Positions 27,893 through 39,354 of a DNA stretch of 64,000 bases are shown one piece after another. Under the pieces are notes generated by a model that searched no databases, was not told the DNA's origin, and worked only from the letters and a program-made list of their open reading frames with translations. The number at the start of each line of letters is the position of its first letter. The first letter of the stretch is position 1. The stretch is from contig JAYJMR010000013.1 in assembly GCA_037074705.1 (NCBI GenBank), positions 309,501-373,500 on the forward strand, read 5' to 3'. Source of the stretch: Zhengitettix transpicula (taxonomy: Eukaryota > Arthropoda > Insecta > Orthoptera > Tetrigidae). A program made the position numbers and the translations under genes.

Positions 27893-30800
27893 TGGCAGAA
27901 CACAACATAGAAGAAATCACGAAAACTTTCTACGAAAGTACAAACTCAATCGCCCGCATAGATGACATCTTACTTATCAGATTTCCGCCCCTAAACCACG
28001 CTGAATGCACGGAGGACGGCTGCCAGCGTGCATTTAAGGCCGCCAATTGGGCCACGACTAAACAGTCATTAAAAAGACACTTAAACAGAGAGCATAACGT
28101 TATGACCACAAAAGACGTTAACATATGCAAGACGTGTGGGAAACAACTTGGACTTAGGCCCACAGCACATGCGTGTCCAGACGCAGTACAGGACACGAGC
28201 ACCACACAAGGAAATCCAACACCACTTGAGACAGCAGAATTCCTATGTGATAGATGCCCGCAGTCATTTACCACAAGGAGAGGCCTGCAGAACCATATTG
28301 CCGCCCACGCCATGCGATCCCTCACGGAAAGCCGCCAGTCCCACAACCCGCTGCCGACTCACCAGCCACCCCCAGCCCATCACAAGGCCTCCCTTCAAGC
28401 GGAGGAACCTAACCCTGAGCCAGCCCCACCTGACAGTGGAGACGATGATGACGAGGAAGAAGAATTAAGCCAAGTCCAATCACACCGAAGAATACTTAGA
28501 ACTCTACTATCAGAGGACGCAAGCCACGAAAAATGGTCACTATTCTCGGACGTCCTGGAATCAGTGACCAGAAAAGTACAAGAGGCTGTAAACCTACCGC
28601 AGCCCACAAACACGCCAAGGAAAGTGAGACAAGCAGACATAACCGACTGCGAGTTCATACAAAAATTATACAGGCGAAACAGACGCCGAGCAGTCAGACT
28701 CATCCTGGAAGGCGAAGGCCAGAAATGCCCCCTAGAGGCCGAAACAGTTAAGAGGCATTTTAGCGAAACATGGAGCCGGACGTCATGTGACAGCGAGATA
28801 TTCGCCGACGAACACCCACAGCCGCGAAGCCCGGTAATGACAGGAGGATTTTCAGCCAAAGAAGTGGAAAATAAACTGAAACGATGCGAAAACACCGCCC
28901 CAGGAGATGACAGGCTGTCATACAGCCATTGGCGATCGGTCGACCCAGAGGGCAAACTCCTGGCATTAATATTCAACATCTGCGCGAAATACAGGAAAAT
29001 CCCGCAAGCCTGGAAATCGGCCAGGACTGTACTAATTCACAAAAACGGGAACCCTAACGAAGTCACTAACTACAGGCCTATCTCGCTGCTAAGAACTGTA
29101 TATAAATTATACGCGGGCCTATTAACCAACAGAATCAAAGCCTGGGTCACGAAGCACGCGGTCCTCTCACATTCGCAGAAAGGGTTCCTCCCGTACGACG
29201 GCGTGTTTGAACATCACTATGCCCTAACTAACTACCTGGAAACAGCAAAGAGAACACATTCAGACATCTGCATCGCATGGTTAGACATATGCAATGCATT
29301 CGGCACCATCCCCCATGAGGCGATCACTGCTGCTCTTCGGCACGGGCACGCGGGAGAAGAAATCACGGCAATAATTAACGACATTTATACAGACAGCACA
29401 ACCACCATAGTCCTCGAAGACGGCGAAACGGAACCCATACCTGTCCAATCAGGGGTGAGGCAGGGGTGCCCTCTGAGCGGAATGCTCTTTAACCTAGCGG
29501 TAAACCCGCTCCTACAAAAGGCCGAACAAGATCAAAATGCGGCGGCACACGCCGTTCTAGCGTTTGCAGACGACATCTGCCTAATTGCCAAAGACCCCTG
29601 CACACTCCAAAACCGGATAAACACAATAACAACAGCGGCAAAAAAAATAAATCTAAAGTTTAACGCCCACAAATGCAAAGCAATGCACTTCAGCGGAACT
29701 AGCCCAGTAGGCTGTCGGGCGACGGATTTCACACTGGAAGGAGAAAACATAAGCACAGTCAACTCCCATGAACCAGTTACCTTCCTTGGAAAACCCTTTG
29801 GGCACAACATTATATCCGACTGGTCGACACTGCGGAATTACATAGAAACGGCAGAGGCGATTCTAACATCCAGCCTCGCCCCATGGCAACGTCTCGACGC
29901 CATAAAATCGTTCTTTTTCCCCATAACCCAATTCGCCCTGAGGACTGGCGCATTAACAAAGGGCGATTGGAAAAAACTAGATAACCACATACGCCCCCTG
30001 ATAAAACGCACGTTAAACGTTCCGTCCCGCGCCTCAAATCATTACATCTACGGGTCTAGGCAATCCGGCTGCCTGGGAATTCCAGAGTCCGGAATTGATT
30101 GTGACATAATGGCGGTCGACGGGGCCTACAAGCTCTTAACATCCCCCGACCCCGTCATTAGGTCACTGGCAATCGAAGACCTCAAGAACACAATAAAAGA
30201 CAGAACGGGGCAAGATGCAAGCGACCGGACAACAGACTCGTACTTGAACGGAGCACAAGACGGAGTATTCAGGGATACAACGAACAAAAGAAAAAACACA
30301 TGGACCCGGGCGAGAACGGCAACTAGGTACCTCAAATGTGAATGGGCAACCGGACCTGATATTCGGATCACGGTAGAAAACACCGTCCTCTACAGCAGAC
30401 ACAGGAACCTAGTTTGCCGGACCCTCCGGAATGCACACCAAGCGCGACACATAAGAACTCTACATGAGGCCCCACACCAGGGGAAAGTGTGCGAAACCAT
30501 CGCTCTTAGCCGCACGAGCAGCCACTTTCTCCTAACAGGCAGATACACCAGGTTCGCCGACTGGCGCTTTATTCACCGGGCGAGGCTAGGACTTGTCCCA
30601 CTAAACGGATACCGGTTTAACGAAGGCCCAAAGACATGCCGGCGCTGTAATATTAGGGACGAAACACTACCGCACGTAACGAACCACTGCCCGGCGCATA
30701 ACAGAGCTATCCTCCTGCGACACAACGCCATCGTGGAAAGGATCAAAGCGGCAGCAACCGGTAAAATCCGGTTAATCGCTGAAAATAGACCGGTGGCTGA

Positions 30801-31152
30801 AGGCAGCCTATTACGACCTGACCTCCTTCTAGTTAAACAGCGAACGGCGTTCATCGTAGACGTCACGATTGTGTTTGAAAACCACCCAAGCGCTTTCGAT
30901 GACGCAAGGGCACGGAAGGAGGAAAGGTACAAGGACCTCAAACAAAGCCTCGGCAGAACCTATGACAAGGTAGAAATAATCCCCTTTATTGTTGGTGCAC
31001 TAGGGTCATGGGACCCGAAAAATGACACGTTCCTGCGAGAGCTATGCTCCAGGAAATACGGAAAACTATTGTCTATTCTATGTGTGTCAGACTGCATACG
31101 TTGGTCAAGAGACATATACGCCGAACACCTGTCGGGCGTTCGGCAATACTGA
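27892..31152 (+). CDS. E4 ORF2, reverse transcriptase with restriction-like endonuclease
   Basis: Intact 1086 codons with conserved fingers, RT aspartates and endonuclease core. Type B markers include SHEKWS, VTRKVQE, LLALIFN, TAAKKIN and RATDFTLEG. The C-terminal third has AQDGVF, RYLKC and ENTVLY, variants that also appear in part in E7. Confidence 0.95.
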   Translation: MAEHNIEEITKTFYESTNSIARIDDILLIRFPPLNHAECTEDGCQRAFKAANWATTKQSLKRHLNREHNVMTTKDVNICKTCGKQLGLRPTAHACPDAVQDTSTTQGNPTPLETAEFLCDRCPQSFTTRRGLQNHIAAHAMRSLTESRQSHNPLPTHQPPPAHHKASLQAEEPNPEPAPPDSGDDDDEEEELSQVQSHRRILRTLLSEDASHEKWSLFSDVLESVTRKVQEAVNLPQPTNTPRKVRQADITDCEFIQKLYRRNRRRAVRLILEGEGQKCPLEAETVKRHFSETWSRTSCDSEIFADEHPQPRSPVMTGGFSAKEVENKLKRCENTAPGDDRLSYSHWRSVDPEGKLLALIFNICAKYRKIPQAWKSARTVLIHKNGNPNEVTNYRPISLLRTVYKLYAGLLTNRIKAWVTKHAVLSHSQKGFLPYDGVFEHHYALTNYLETAKRTHSDICIAWLDICNAFGTIPHEAITAALRHGHAGEEITAIINDIYTDSTTTIVLEDGETEPIPVQSGVRQGCPLSGMLFNLAVNPLLQKAEQDQNAAAHAVLAFADDICLIAKDPCTLQNRINTITTAAKKINLKFNAHKCKAMHFSGTSPVGCRATDFTLEGENISTVNSHEPVTFLGKPFGHNIISDWSTLRNYIETAEAILTSSLAPWQRLDAIKSFFFPITQFALRTGALTKGDWKKLDNHIRPLIKRTLNVPSRASNHYIYGSRQSGCLGIPESGIDCDIMAVDGAYKLLTSPDPVIRSLAIEDLKNTIKDRTGQDASDRTTDSYLNGAQDGVFRDTTNKRKNTWTRARTATRYLKCEWATGPDIRITVENTVLYSRHRNLVCRTLRNAHQARHIRTLHEAPHQGKVCETIALSRTSSHFLLTGRYTRFADWRFIHRARLGLVPLNGYRFNEGPKTCRRCNIRDETLPHVTNHCPAHNRAILLRHNAIVERIKAAATGKIRLIAENRPVAEGSLLRPDLLLVKQRTAFIVDVTIVFENHPSAFDDARARKEERYKDLKQSLGRTYDKVEIIPFIVGALGSWDPKNDTFLRELCSRKYGKLLSILCVSDCIRWSRDIYAEHLSGVRQY

Positions 31153-31281
31153 CAGAGGCATCACTGTCCTTAAAATTTTACAATTACGATTTTAACTGTA
31201 GTATTAGTTTGTAGTAGAAGCTGAAGAACATACCGATTGATAGTTTTAAGCCTGTTCATTAACATATTTTATAACCTGTTG

Positions 31282-31433
31282 TATCTGTTCTTATCAGCTT
31301 AATATCTGATACGTGGTGCATCGCACCACCAGAATATTAAACTCATTTTTGGAAAATGACGGAGTGTTAGGAGCTTGCTCCACATCTGTCACGGGTTGGC
31401 CCGGCTTTGCAGTATCGCCGGGATCGGCCCACC
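31282..31433 (+). pseudogene. U2 snRNA 3' part (nt 38-189), split by E4
   Basis: 152 nt, standard sequence and Sm site; pairs with 25573-25609. Confidence 0.94.
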
Positions 31434-32032
31434 TTATTGAAATTGAAACAAAGAAAGAAGTTTAACATTCTGACGTATCAAATATTGAGTTGGAAGGCAG
31501 GTAAATTTTGAAATAACCGCGATTTCGCATCCAGTACAGGATTCACCTCTCTCGGCAATCATCTTCTCGCAGGCAGGACCGGGCACCAGCGAGTACAAGT
31601 AATTTTCCGGGAGAAGCCGTTGTCCGTGGCCACCAGCTGGACCACGCTCCCTATATATCTTTTGTATTTCGCGAACGTCGTCGCCGCCGCACGCACGCAC
31701 GCAAGTACGATAGGATAACGCGCCTTTTACGAATATGTATCTGATACATATGTATTCAAAACATCGTACTTTTTCCGCTCATTTCTTTCGGCTCAAAGGA
31801 AGTGTAATTAATATTCGTTGTTGACGGAAACTGCGTAGCTATATTGAAAACAGGGGTTCGTTGCCGTTAAAGCCTCTTTTAATTCTGTCACTTTCCCATA
31901 AATCTATCTCGGTTTTATTATAATTTAGACGTAAAATACCGACGTCTGGATTTCGATATACATTTATAAACAATGTATGCAATATACGTTTATTCCACCT
32001 AGCAGAGCGCCTCTTGGGCGGCCATCGCAAAA

Positions 32033-32428
32033 CACGACTGCCCGTTGTAATCTACGAACGTCTTCCTCGCCGCCGCACGCACGCAGCATAGCTGTTGCAA
32101 GCGAACATTAGTAAAAACTTACAAATTAATATTCCGCGGATCGAATTATTTTATAATTTTAATTTCTTCTCTACTAAAGTTTCTTTATATGTATATATAT
32201 ATACACTCTTCTGTGAGTTAAAAAAAAAAAAAAAAAAAAAAAAACACGACTGCCCGTTGTAATCTACGAACGTCTTCCTCGCCGCCGCACGCACGCAGCA
32301 TAGCTGTTGCAAGCGAACATTAGTAAAAACTTACAAATTAATATTCCGCGGATCGAATTATTTTATAATTTTAATTTCTTCTCTACTAAAGTTTCTTTAT
32401 ATGTATATATATATACACTCTTCTGTGA

Positions 32429-32460
<32 letters not shown>

Positions 32461-32643
32461 ACGACTGCCCGTTGTAATCTACGAACGTCTTCCTCGCCGC
32501 CGCACGCACGCAGCATAGCTGTTGCAAGCGAACATTAGTAAAAACTTACAAATTAATATTCCGCGGATCGAATTATTTTATAATTTTAATTTCTTCTCTA
32601 CTAAAGTTTCTTTATATGTATATATATATACACTCTTCTGTGA

Positions 32644-32686
<43 letters not shown>

Positions 32687-32871
32687 ACGACTGCCCGTTG
32701 TAATCTACGAACGTCTTCCTCGCCGCCGCACGCACGCAGCATAGCTGTTGCAAGCGAACATTAGTAAAAACTTACAAATTAATATTCCGCGGATCGAATT
32801 ATTTTATAATTTTAATTTCTTCTCTACTAAAGTTTCTTTACATGTATATATATATATACACTCTTCTGTGA

Positions 32872-32906
<35 letters not shown>
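32033..32906 (+). repeat. Spacer subrepeat array S6, 4 monomers
   Basis: Monomers at 32033-32244, 32245-32459, 32460-32685 and 32686-32906. The terminal monomer shares the extra TA with S5. Confidence 0.92.
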
Positions 32907-32909
<3 letters not shown>

Positions 32910-33435
32910 ACCATTTTTTTTTACTTCTATATATATTTAAATAAATAAATATATATTTAAAAAATGGGGCAAATTTTTAAATGTCGCGTACATGTGAGCG
33001 CGTACTGTTTAAAGACAAATATTAACTTTGTTTACAAAGACCGCGTAACAATGGAAACGTCAACGTGAAAAATTGTAACCGTTATCAATTCCACTTAATT
33101 CGCACCGAACTCTGACTGTCTATTCGTTTCTTAGACGACGTCATTTCTTTTTTGCTCAATTTGACGGAACTCGTGTGTTTACGTGAGGAATTTAATTTTT
33201 TTCTCTTACATTTACGTATCACCCTGCAGCGAGTGCAGGTAAGTGCCGCTAGGTGGGGACGTACTGTAACAATAAAACTGTTGATACATTTCAAATTTTT
33301 TTATCTTTGAAGACAATTGTTTCCTTTCCCGCGATATTTAAGCATTCGACGGTAGACCTCACTTTCCGATCAGGATTTCAGGCGTTTCGCGGGGACCGCG
33401 TGTTTCGACGTATTGCCGTAGAAACATTTAACAAT

Positions 33436-33471
33436 GCTCCCCGTTGATTACAATGGTGTCCGGAATAAAAG
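33436..33471 (+). promoter_or_regulatory. U2 promoter elements driving the E5-split copy
   Basis: PSEA-like and AATAAAAG blocks intact at -59 to -24 from 33495. Confidence 0.55.
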
Positions 33472-33494
33472 ACCGTCCCGATCGAGGAATCTTT

Positions 33495-33531
33495 ATCGCT
33501 TCTCGGCCTTTTGGCTAAGATCAAAGTGTAG
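33495..33531 (+). pseudogene. U2 snRNA 5' part (nt 1-37), split by E5
   Basis: Same junction as E4 (GTGTAG|TACTTGG). Resumes at 39203. Confidence 0.95.
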
Positions 33532-33874
33532 TACTTGGTCTTTCCAACGGTTCTGAACATTCGCTATATCCATATCTATCCTTTTTCATTATCCGTGGCA
33601 CAAGAGAACACATCTGTCGTATAGACAGTGGCGTACGTGTACGAGCTTGAGTGTCGCACTTCCGCAGCAGGAGAGAACACTTTAACCGTTTTTTCGGTTA
33701 ACGGCGCTCCTAGAGCGAGCTTAACTGCTGCATCTCCTCCACCTTATTAATCCTCGCCAAACCTACCAAATTTCATACCCCTACCACCCACCGTTCTTGA
33801 ATTATCCCGCCCTAAAATCTTACCTCTCACATTCCCCTTATCCAGGCCGGGCCATATAAGCCCTACCCCACTCC

Positions 33875-34337
33875 TCCAGTGTAAGTCGCACTAGAAGTCT
33901 AGTGTACTTACTTATCGTTACTCTTCACTTGTTGTGGCATTTTGCCTCGTTTTGTTGTGACTTTGTGCTTTGGCGAATCAGCCAAAAACCACAAAGCTCA
34001 CGTTTTTCGTTTTTCCTTAAATTTTGTTCCTTGTTTTTTCATTTCGACTTGTTCCTTGGCTAATCAGCCAAGGCCGACAAGTCTTTGTCACGTAAGCAAC
34101 TTGACTCCAGTGTAAGTCACACTGAAAGTCTAGTGTGCATATTATCCAACAGCCCTATCGTTGCTGTTGACTTGTTGCATTCTGCTTTGCTTTGTTTTAT
34201 CTTGTCTTTGTACTTTGGCGAATCAGCCAAAGATCACAAAGCTCACGACTTTCGTTTTTGTCTATTGATTCTTGTTTCGTCTTGTTCTTTGGCTAATCAG
34301 CCAAGGCCGACAAGTCATTGTCGCGTAAGCAACTTGC
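33875..34337 (+). repeat. E5 leader tandem monomers, type B
   Basis: Monomers at 33875-34105 and 34106-34337, identical in layout to E4. Confidence 0.85.
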
Positions 34338-34513
34338 TTTACGCTTTACCCTTTTCCGGCGAGACCAAAGGCTAATAAAGGCCCTGATTGACCATCAGGA
34401 AACGCCGTCTGTCTGTGACAGCTCTATTAGCAAGTCCGACCTCTCACGTCCCATCGTGGTCTCTGGGCAATTTCGCTAGTTCAACTAGCGATAGATAAAG
34501 AGAGGAGGGCGAA

Positions 34514-34566
34514 GATCACAAGTGTCGCGTGGGTGAAACCAGCCCTTCGGGGTCGTACTTGTGATC
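34514..34566 (+). promoter_or_regulatory. Structured stem upstream of E5 ORF1, type B sequence
   Basis: Arms GATCACAAGT/ACTTGTGATC, same as E4. Confidence 0.78.
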
Positions 34567-34641
34567 GGGGCTTAGTCAACCCCAAATCCCCGAATTTACG
34601 CCGCGAACATTGAAGGGACAGGCCAGTCGGCCAGCCCCATC

Positions 34642-35814
34642 ATGAATTCGGATGCCAGGGAAGACCCTGGACCAAACACCCAACCGAAAACCTCGTTTGC
34701 GGCAATCGCTGCCAGAAATGCTCTGAACCTCACGCCTACGAGCAATGTAGGATATGATAGGCGGCGCGCTGTAAAGTGCACCCCTACCATCGGAACGCAA
34801 ATGATCACGGACGAAATTAAGAAAAGCTTCGCCAATAGCCTCAGCCGTAATATAGACGCAACAGTAGCCGATATTACGGCTATGAGACAAGTAAACAACG
34901 AGATACACGTTGTCCTGGCCTCACCAATGTTAGTTGATAAATTAATTCGAAAGTCACCATTTTTAGTCAACGAAACAGAATTTAAAGTCACCGCTTTCGT
35001 ACCCAGAAACACCAAAATATGGATATATAACCCATCCATAATGATAGATACGGCTACCATTAAAGCCAAACTTGCAGAACACTGCGAAATAATGCACGTT
35101 GGCGACATAACTGACAATTTCGGGTTCCAGACGGGGAAAATGTTCGGATACGTGAAAGGGGACAAGATCCCCAGCGCGATATTCATAGGGGCTGTTAAAA
35201 TCAATATTACCTACCAAGGGATGGAAAGACGGTGCCGCCTATGCCAGGCGCTGGACCACGTTGCAGGAGCCTGCCCTGAGAGGCAGTGTTTTAATTGCAA
35301 AAATAAGGGACACGTCAGTGAAGACTGCACAATGGGGTGCAAATGGTGTGGCTCGGCTGACCACCGTGGGAAAGACTGTCCAGCCAACAAAATTGGGATT
35401 GAGTCGACGATAAAATTTCCAGAAATAGCCCGCCCCGATAAAAAGCAGAAAAATAAACTACAAATCCCCGCCAATGAGAGGGAGGAAGTTGACCCGATGG
35501 AGACAGACAAAATCACCAATACCGCCACAGAAGATGAGAATGGACAAATACTAGAGGAATTGATCGCGGAATTTAAAACTCCAACAGCGCCACCAGCCAA
35601 GGAGAGAAAAAACGCAAATCCTCCTGAGGAAATGGAAACACAAACAAACATAGTAAGTGACAGCTCCTCGGACGAGAAAGGAAGCGAATCTCAGCCCAAA
35701 AGGAAAAGGAGAACGAAAGCTGCGGTAAAAGCAAAAGCCCCGGCAGCACCACAGGACATAAGCAAAAAGCTGAAAAGCGCTGGCCCATCAATGCCAATAA
35801 TAGAAGACCAATAA
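34642..35814 (+). CDS. E5 ORF1, Gag-like protein with shortened start, 390 aa
   Basis: The protein is identical to E4 ORF1. The upstream ATG is ATT, so initiation is placed at MNSDAR. Three intact CCHC knuckles and the PKRKRR tract; ends in TAATG with ORF2. Confidence 0.9.
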   Translation: MNSDAREDPGPNTQPKTSFAAIAARNALNLTPTSNVGYDRRRAVKCTPTIGTQMITDEIKKSFANSLSRNIDATVADITAMRQVNNEIHVVLASPMLVDKLIRKSPFLVNETEFKVTAFVPRNTKIWIYNPSIMIDTATIKAKLAEHCEIMHVGDITDNFGFQTGKMFGYVKGDKIPSAIFIGAVKINITYQGMERRCRLCQALDHVAGACPERQCFNCKNKGHVSEDCTMGCKWCGSADHRGKDCPANKIGIESTIKFPEIARPDKKQKNKLQIPANEREEVDPMETDKITNTATEDENGQILEELIAEFKTPTAPPAKERKNANPPEEMETQTNIVSDSSSDEKGSESQPKRKRRTKAAVKAKAPAAPQDISKKLKSAGPSMPIIEDQ

Positions 35815-38800
35815 TGGCAGAACACAACATAGAAGAAATCACGAAAACTTTCTACGAAAGTACAAACTCAATCGCCCGCATAGATGACATCTTACTTATC
35901 AGATTTCCGCCCCTAAACCACGCTGAATGCACGGAGGACGGCTGCCAGCGTGCATTTAAGGCCGCCAATTGGGCCACGACTAAACAGTCATTAAAAAGAC
36001 ACTTAAACAGAGAGCATAACGTTATGACCACAAAAGACGTTAACATATGCAAGACGTGTGGGAAACAACTTGGACTTAGGCCCACAGCACATGCGTGTCC
36101 AGACGCAGTACAGGACACGAGCACCACACAAGGAAATCCAACACCACTTGAGACAGCAGAATTCCTATGTGATAGATGCCCGCAGTCATTTACCACAAGG
36201 AGAGGCCTGCAGAACCATATTGCCGCCCACGCCATGCGATCCCTCACGGAAAGCCGCCAGTCCCACAACCCGCTGCCGACTCACCAGCCACCCCCAGCCC
36301 ATCACAAGGCCTCCCTTCAAGCGGAGGAACCTAACCCTGAGCCAGCCCCACCTGACAGTGGAGACGATGATGACGAGGAAGAAGAATTAAGCCAAGTCCA
36401 ATCACACCGAAGAATACTTAGAACTCTACTATCAGAGGACGCAAGCCACGAAAAATGGTCACTATTCTCGGACGTCCTGGAATCAGTGACCAGAAAAGTA
36501 CAAGAGGCTGTAAACCTACCGCAGCCCACAAACACGCCAAGGAAAGTGAGACAAGCAGACATAACCGACTGCGAGTTCATACAAAAATTATACAGGCGAA
36601 ACAGACGCCGAGCAGTCAGACTCATCCTGGAAGGCGAAGGCCAGAAATGCCCCCTAGAGGCCGAAACAGTTAAGAGGCATTTTAGCGAAACATGGAGCCG
36701 GACGTCATGTGACAGCGAGATATTCGCCGACGAACACCCACAGCCGCGAAGCCCGGTAATGACAGGAGGATTTTCAGCCAAAGAAGTGGAAAATAAACTG
36801 AAACGATGCGAAAACACCGCCCCAGGAGATGACAGGCTGTCATACAGCCATTGGCGATCGGTCGACCCAGAGGGCAAACTCCTGGCATTAATATTCAACA
36901 TCTGCGCGAAATACAGGAAAATCCCGCAAGCCTGGAAATCGGCCAGGACTGTACTAATTCACAAAAACGGGAACCCTAACGAAGTCACTAACTACAGGCC
37001 TATCTCGCTGCTAAGAACTGTATATAAATTATACGCGGGCCTATTAACCAACAGAATCAAAGCCTGGGTCACGAAGCACGCGGTCCTCTCACATTCGCAG
37101 AAAGGGTTCCTCCCGTACGACGGCGTGTTTGAACATCACTATGCCCTAACTAACTACCTGGAAACAGCAAAGAGAACACATTCAGACATCTGCATCGCAT
37201 GGTTAGACATATGCAATGCATTCGGCACCATCCCCCATGAGGCGATCACTGCTGCTCTTCGGCACGGGCACGCGGGAGAAGAAATCACGGCAATAATTAA
37301 CGACATTTATACAGACAGCACAACCACCATAGTCCTCGAAGACGGCGAAACGGAACCCATACCTGTCCAATCAGGGGTGAGGCAGGGGTGCCCTCTGAGC
37401 GGAATGCTCTTTAACCTAGCGGTAAACCCGCTCCTACAAAAGGCCGAACAAGATCAAAATGCGGCGGCACACGCCGTTCTAGCGTTTGCAGACGACATCT
37501 GCCTAATTGCCAAAGACCCCTGCACACTCCAAAACCGGATAAACACAATAACAACAGCGGCAAAAAAAATAAATCTAAAGTTTAACGCCCACAAATGCAA
37601 AGCAATGCACTTCAGCGGAACTAGCCCAGTAGGCTGTCGGGCGACGGATTTCACACTGGAAGGAGAAAACATAAGCACAGTCAACTCCCATGAACCAGTT
37701 ACCTTCCTTGGAAAACCCTTTGGGCACAACATTATATCCGACTGGTCGACACTGCGGAATTACATAGAAACGGCAGAGGCGATTCTAACATCCAGCCTCG
37801 CCCCATGGCAACGTCTCGACGCCATAAAATCGTTCTTTTTCCCCATAACCCAATTCGCCCTGAGGACTGGCGCATTAACAAAGGGCGATTGGAAAAAACT
37901 AGATAACCACATACGCCCCCTGATAAAACGCACGTTAAACGTTCCGTCCCGCGCCTCAAATCATTACATCTACGGGTCTAGGCAATCCGGCTGCCTGGGA
38001 ATTCCAGAGTCCGGAATTGATTGTGACATAATGGCGGTCGACGGGGCCTACAAGCTCTTAACATCCCCCGACCCCGTCATTAGGTCACTGGCAATCGAAG
38101 ACCTCAAGAACACAATAAAAGACAGAACGGGGCAAGATGCAAGCGACCGGACAACAGACTCGTACTTGAACGGAGCACAAGACGGAGTATTCAGGGATAC
38201 AACGAACAAAAGAAAAAACACATGGACCCGGGCGAGAACGGCAACTAGGTACCTCAAATGTGAATGGGCAACCGGACCTGATATTCGGATCACGGTAGAA
38301 AACACCGTCCTCTACAGCAGACACAGGAACCTAGTTTGCCGGACCCTCCGGAATGCACACCAAGCGCGACACATAAGAACTCTACATGAGGCCCCACACC
38401 AGGGGAAAGTGTGCGAAACCATCGCTCTTAGCCGCACGAGCAGCCACTTTCTCCTAACAGGCAGATACACCAGGTTCGCCGACTGGCGCTTTATTCACCG
38501 GGCGAGGCTAGGACTTGTCCCACTAAACGGATACCGGTTTAACGAAGGCCCAAAGACATGCCGGCGCTGTAATATTAGGGACGAAACACTACCGCACGTA
38601 ACGAACCACTGCCCGGCGCATAACAGAGCTATCCTCCTGCGACACAACGCCATAGTGGAAAGGATCAAAGCAGCAGCAACCGGTAAAATCCGGTTAATCG
38701 CTGAAAATAGACCGGTGGCTGAAGGCAGCCTATTACGACCTGACCTCCTTCTAGTTAAACAGCGAACGGCGTTCATCGTAGACGTCACGATTGTGTTTGA

Positions 38801-39074
38801 AAACCACCCAAGCGCTTTCGATGACGCAAGGGCACGGAAGGAGGAAAGGTACAAGGACCTCAAACAAAGCCTCGGCAGAACCTATGACAAGGTGGAAATA
38901 ATCCCCTTTATTGTTGGTGCACTAGGGTCATGGGACCCGAAAAATGACACGTTCCTGCGAGAGCTATGCTCCAGGAAATACGGAAAACTATTGTCTATTC
39001 TATGTGTGTCAGACTGCATACGTTGGTCAAGAGACATATACGCCGAACACCTGTCGGGCGTTCGGCAATACTGA
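35814..39074 (+). CDS. E5 ORF2, reverse transcriptase with restriction-like endonuclease
   Basis: The 1086-aa protein appears identical to E4 ORF2; nucleotide differences found are silent and lie near the 3' end. All catalytic and zinc-binding residues are present. Confidence 0.95.
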   Translation: MAEHNIEEITKTFYESTNSIARIDDILLIRFPPLNHAECTEDGCQRAFKAANWATTKQSLKRHLNREHNVMTTKDVNICKTCGKQLGLRPTAHACPDAVQDTSTTQGNPTPLETAEFLCDRCPQSFTTRRGLQNHIAAHAMRSLTESRQSHNPLPTHQPPPAHHKASLQAEEPNPEPAPPDSGDDDDEEEELSQVQSHRRILRTLLSEDASHEKWSLFSDVLESVTRKVQEAVNLPQPTNTPRKVRQADITDCEFIQKLYRRNRRRAVRLILEGEGQKCPLEAETVKRHFSETWSRTSCDSEIFADEHPQPRSPVMTGGFSAKEVENKLKRCENTAPGDDRLSYSHWRSVDPEGKLLALIFNICAKYRKIPQAWKSARTVLIHKNGNPNEVTNYRPISLLRTVYKLYAGLLTNRIKAWVTKHAVLSHSQKGFLPYDGVFEHHYALTNYLETAKRTHSDICIAWLDICNAFGTIPHEAITAALRHGHAGEEITAIINDIYTDSTTTIVLEDGETEPIPVQSGVRQGCPLSGMLFNLAVNPLLQKAEQDQNAAAHAVLAFADDICLIAKDPCTLQNRINTITTAAKKINLKFNAHKCKAMHFSGTSPVGCRATDFTLEGENISTVNSHEPVTFLGKPFGHNIISDWSTLRNYIETAEAILTSSLAPWQRLDAIKSFFFPITQFALRTGALTKGDWKKLDNHIRPLIKRTLNVPSRASNHYIYGSRQSGCLGIPESGIDCDIMAVDGAYKLLTSPDPVIRSLAIEDLKNTIKDRTGQDASDRTTDSYLNGAQDGVFRDTTNKRKNTWTRARTATRYLKCEWATGPDIRITVENTVLYSRHRNLVCRTLRNAHQARHIRTLHEAPHQGKVCETIALSRTSSHFLLTGRYTRFADWRFIHRARLGLVPLNGYRFNEGPKTCRRCNIRDETLPHVTNHCPAHNRAILLRHNAIVERIKAAATGKIRLIAENRPVAEGSLLRPDLLLVKQRTAFIVDVTIVFENHPSAFDDARARKEERYKDLKQSLGRTYDKVEIIPFIVGALGSWDPKNDTFLRELCSRKYGKLLSILCVSDCIRWSRDIYAEHLSGVRQY

Positions 39075-39202
39075 CAGAGGCATCACTGTCCTTAAAATTT
39101 TACAATTACGATTTTAACTGTAGTATTAGTTGTAGTAGAAGCTGAAGAACATACCGATTGATAGTTTTAAGCCTGTTCATTAACATATTTTATAACCTGT
39201 TG

Positions 39203-39354
39203 TATCTGTTCTTATCAGCTTAATATCTGATACGTGGTGCATCGCACCACCAGAATATTAAACTCATTTTTGGAAAATGACGGAGTGTTAGGAGCTTGCT
39301 CCACATCTGTCACGGGTTGGCCCGGCTTTGCAGTATCGCCGGGATCGGCCCACC
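39203..39354 (+). pseudogene. U2 snRNA 3' part (nt 38-189), split by E5
   Basis: 152 nt, standard; pairs with 33495-33531. Confidence 0.94.

Larger units (their letters stand above)
25610..31281 (+). mobile_element. E4: full-length U2-targeted RLE non-LTR retrotransposon, type B
   Basis: 5672 bp. The type B leader differs from type A by many substitutions, by about 13- and 11-bp deletions in the two leader monomers, and by ATT in place of the ORF1 ATG. Both ORFs are open. The last part of ORF2 shares silent markers with E8 (for example A at 30972) that E5 and E6 lack, so the 3' region has been exchanged. Confidence 0.93.
31434..33494 (+). other. U2 intergenic spacer S6, no gene
   Basis: 2061 bp with four subrepeats. 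It has a private change just before the candidate 3' box (ATTGAAAC for ATTCAAAC, G at 31445) and one GTC fewer, as in S1. AT palindrome at 32911-32967; 3' box at 31450-31458. Confidence 0.85.
33532..39202 (+). mobile_element. E5: full-length U2-targeted RLE non-LTR retrotransposon, type B
   Basis: 5671 bp, with leader and ORFs nearly identical to E4. One T is missing in the 3' UTR (TATTAGTTGTAG, near 39130), shared with E6 but not E4. Silent differences from E4 are concentrated after about 38650. Confidence 0.93.
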
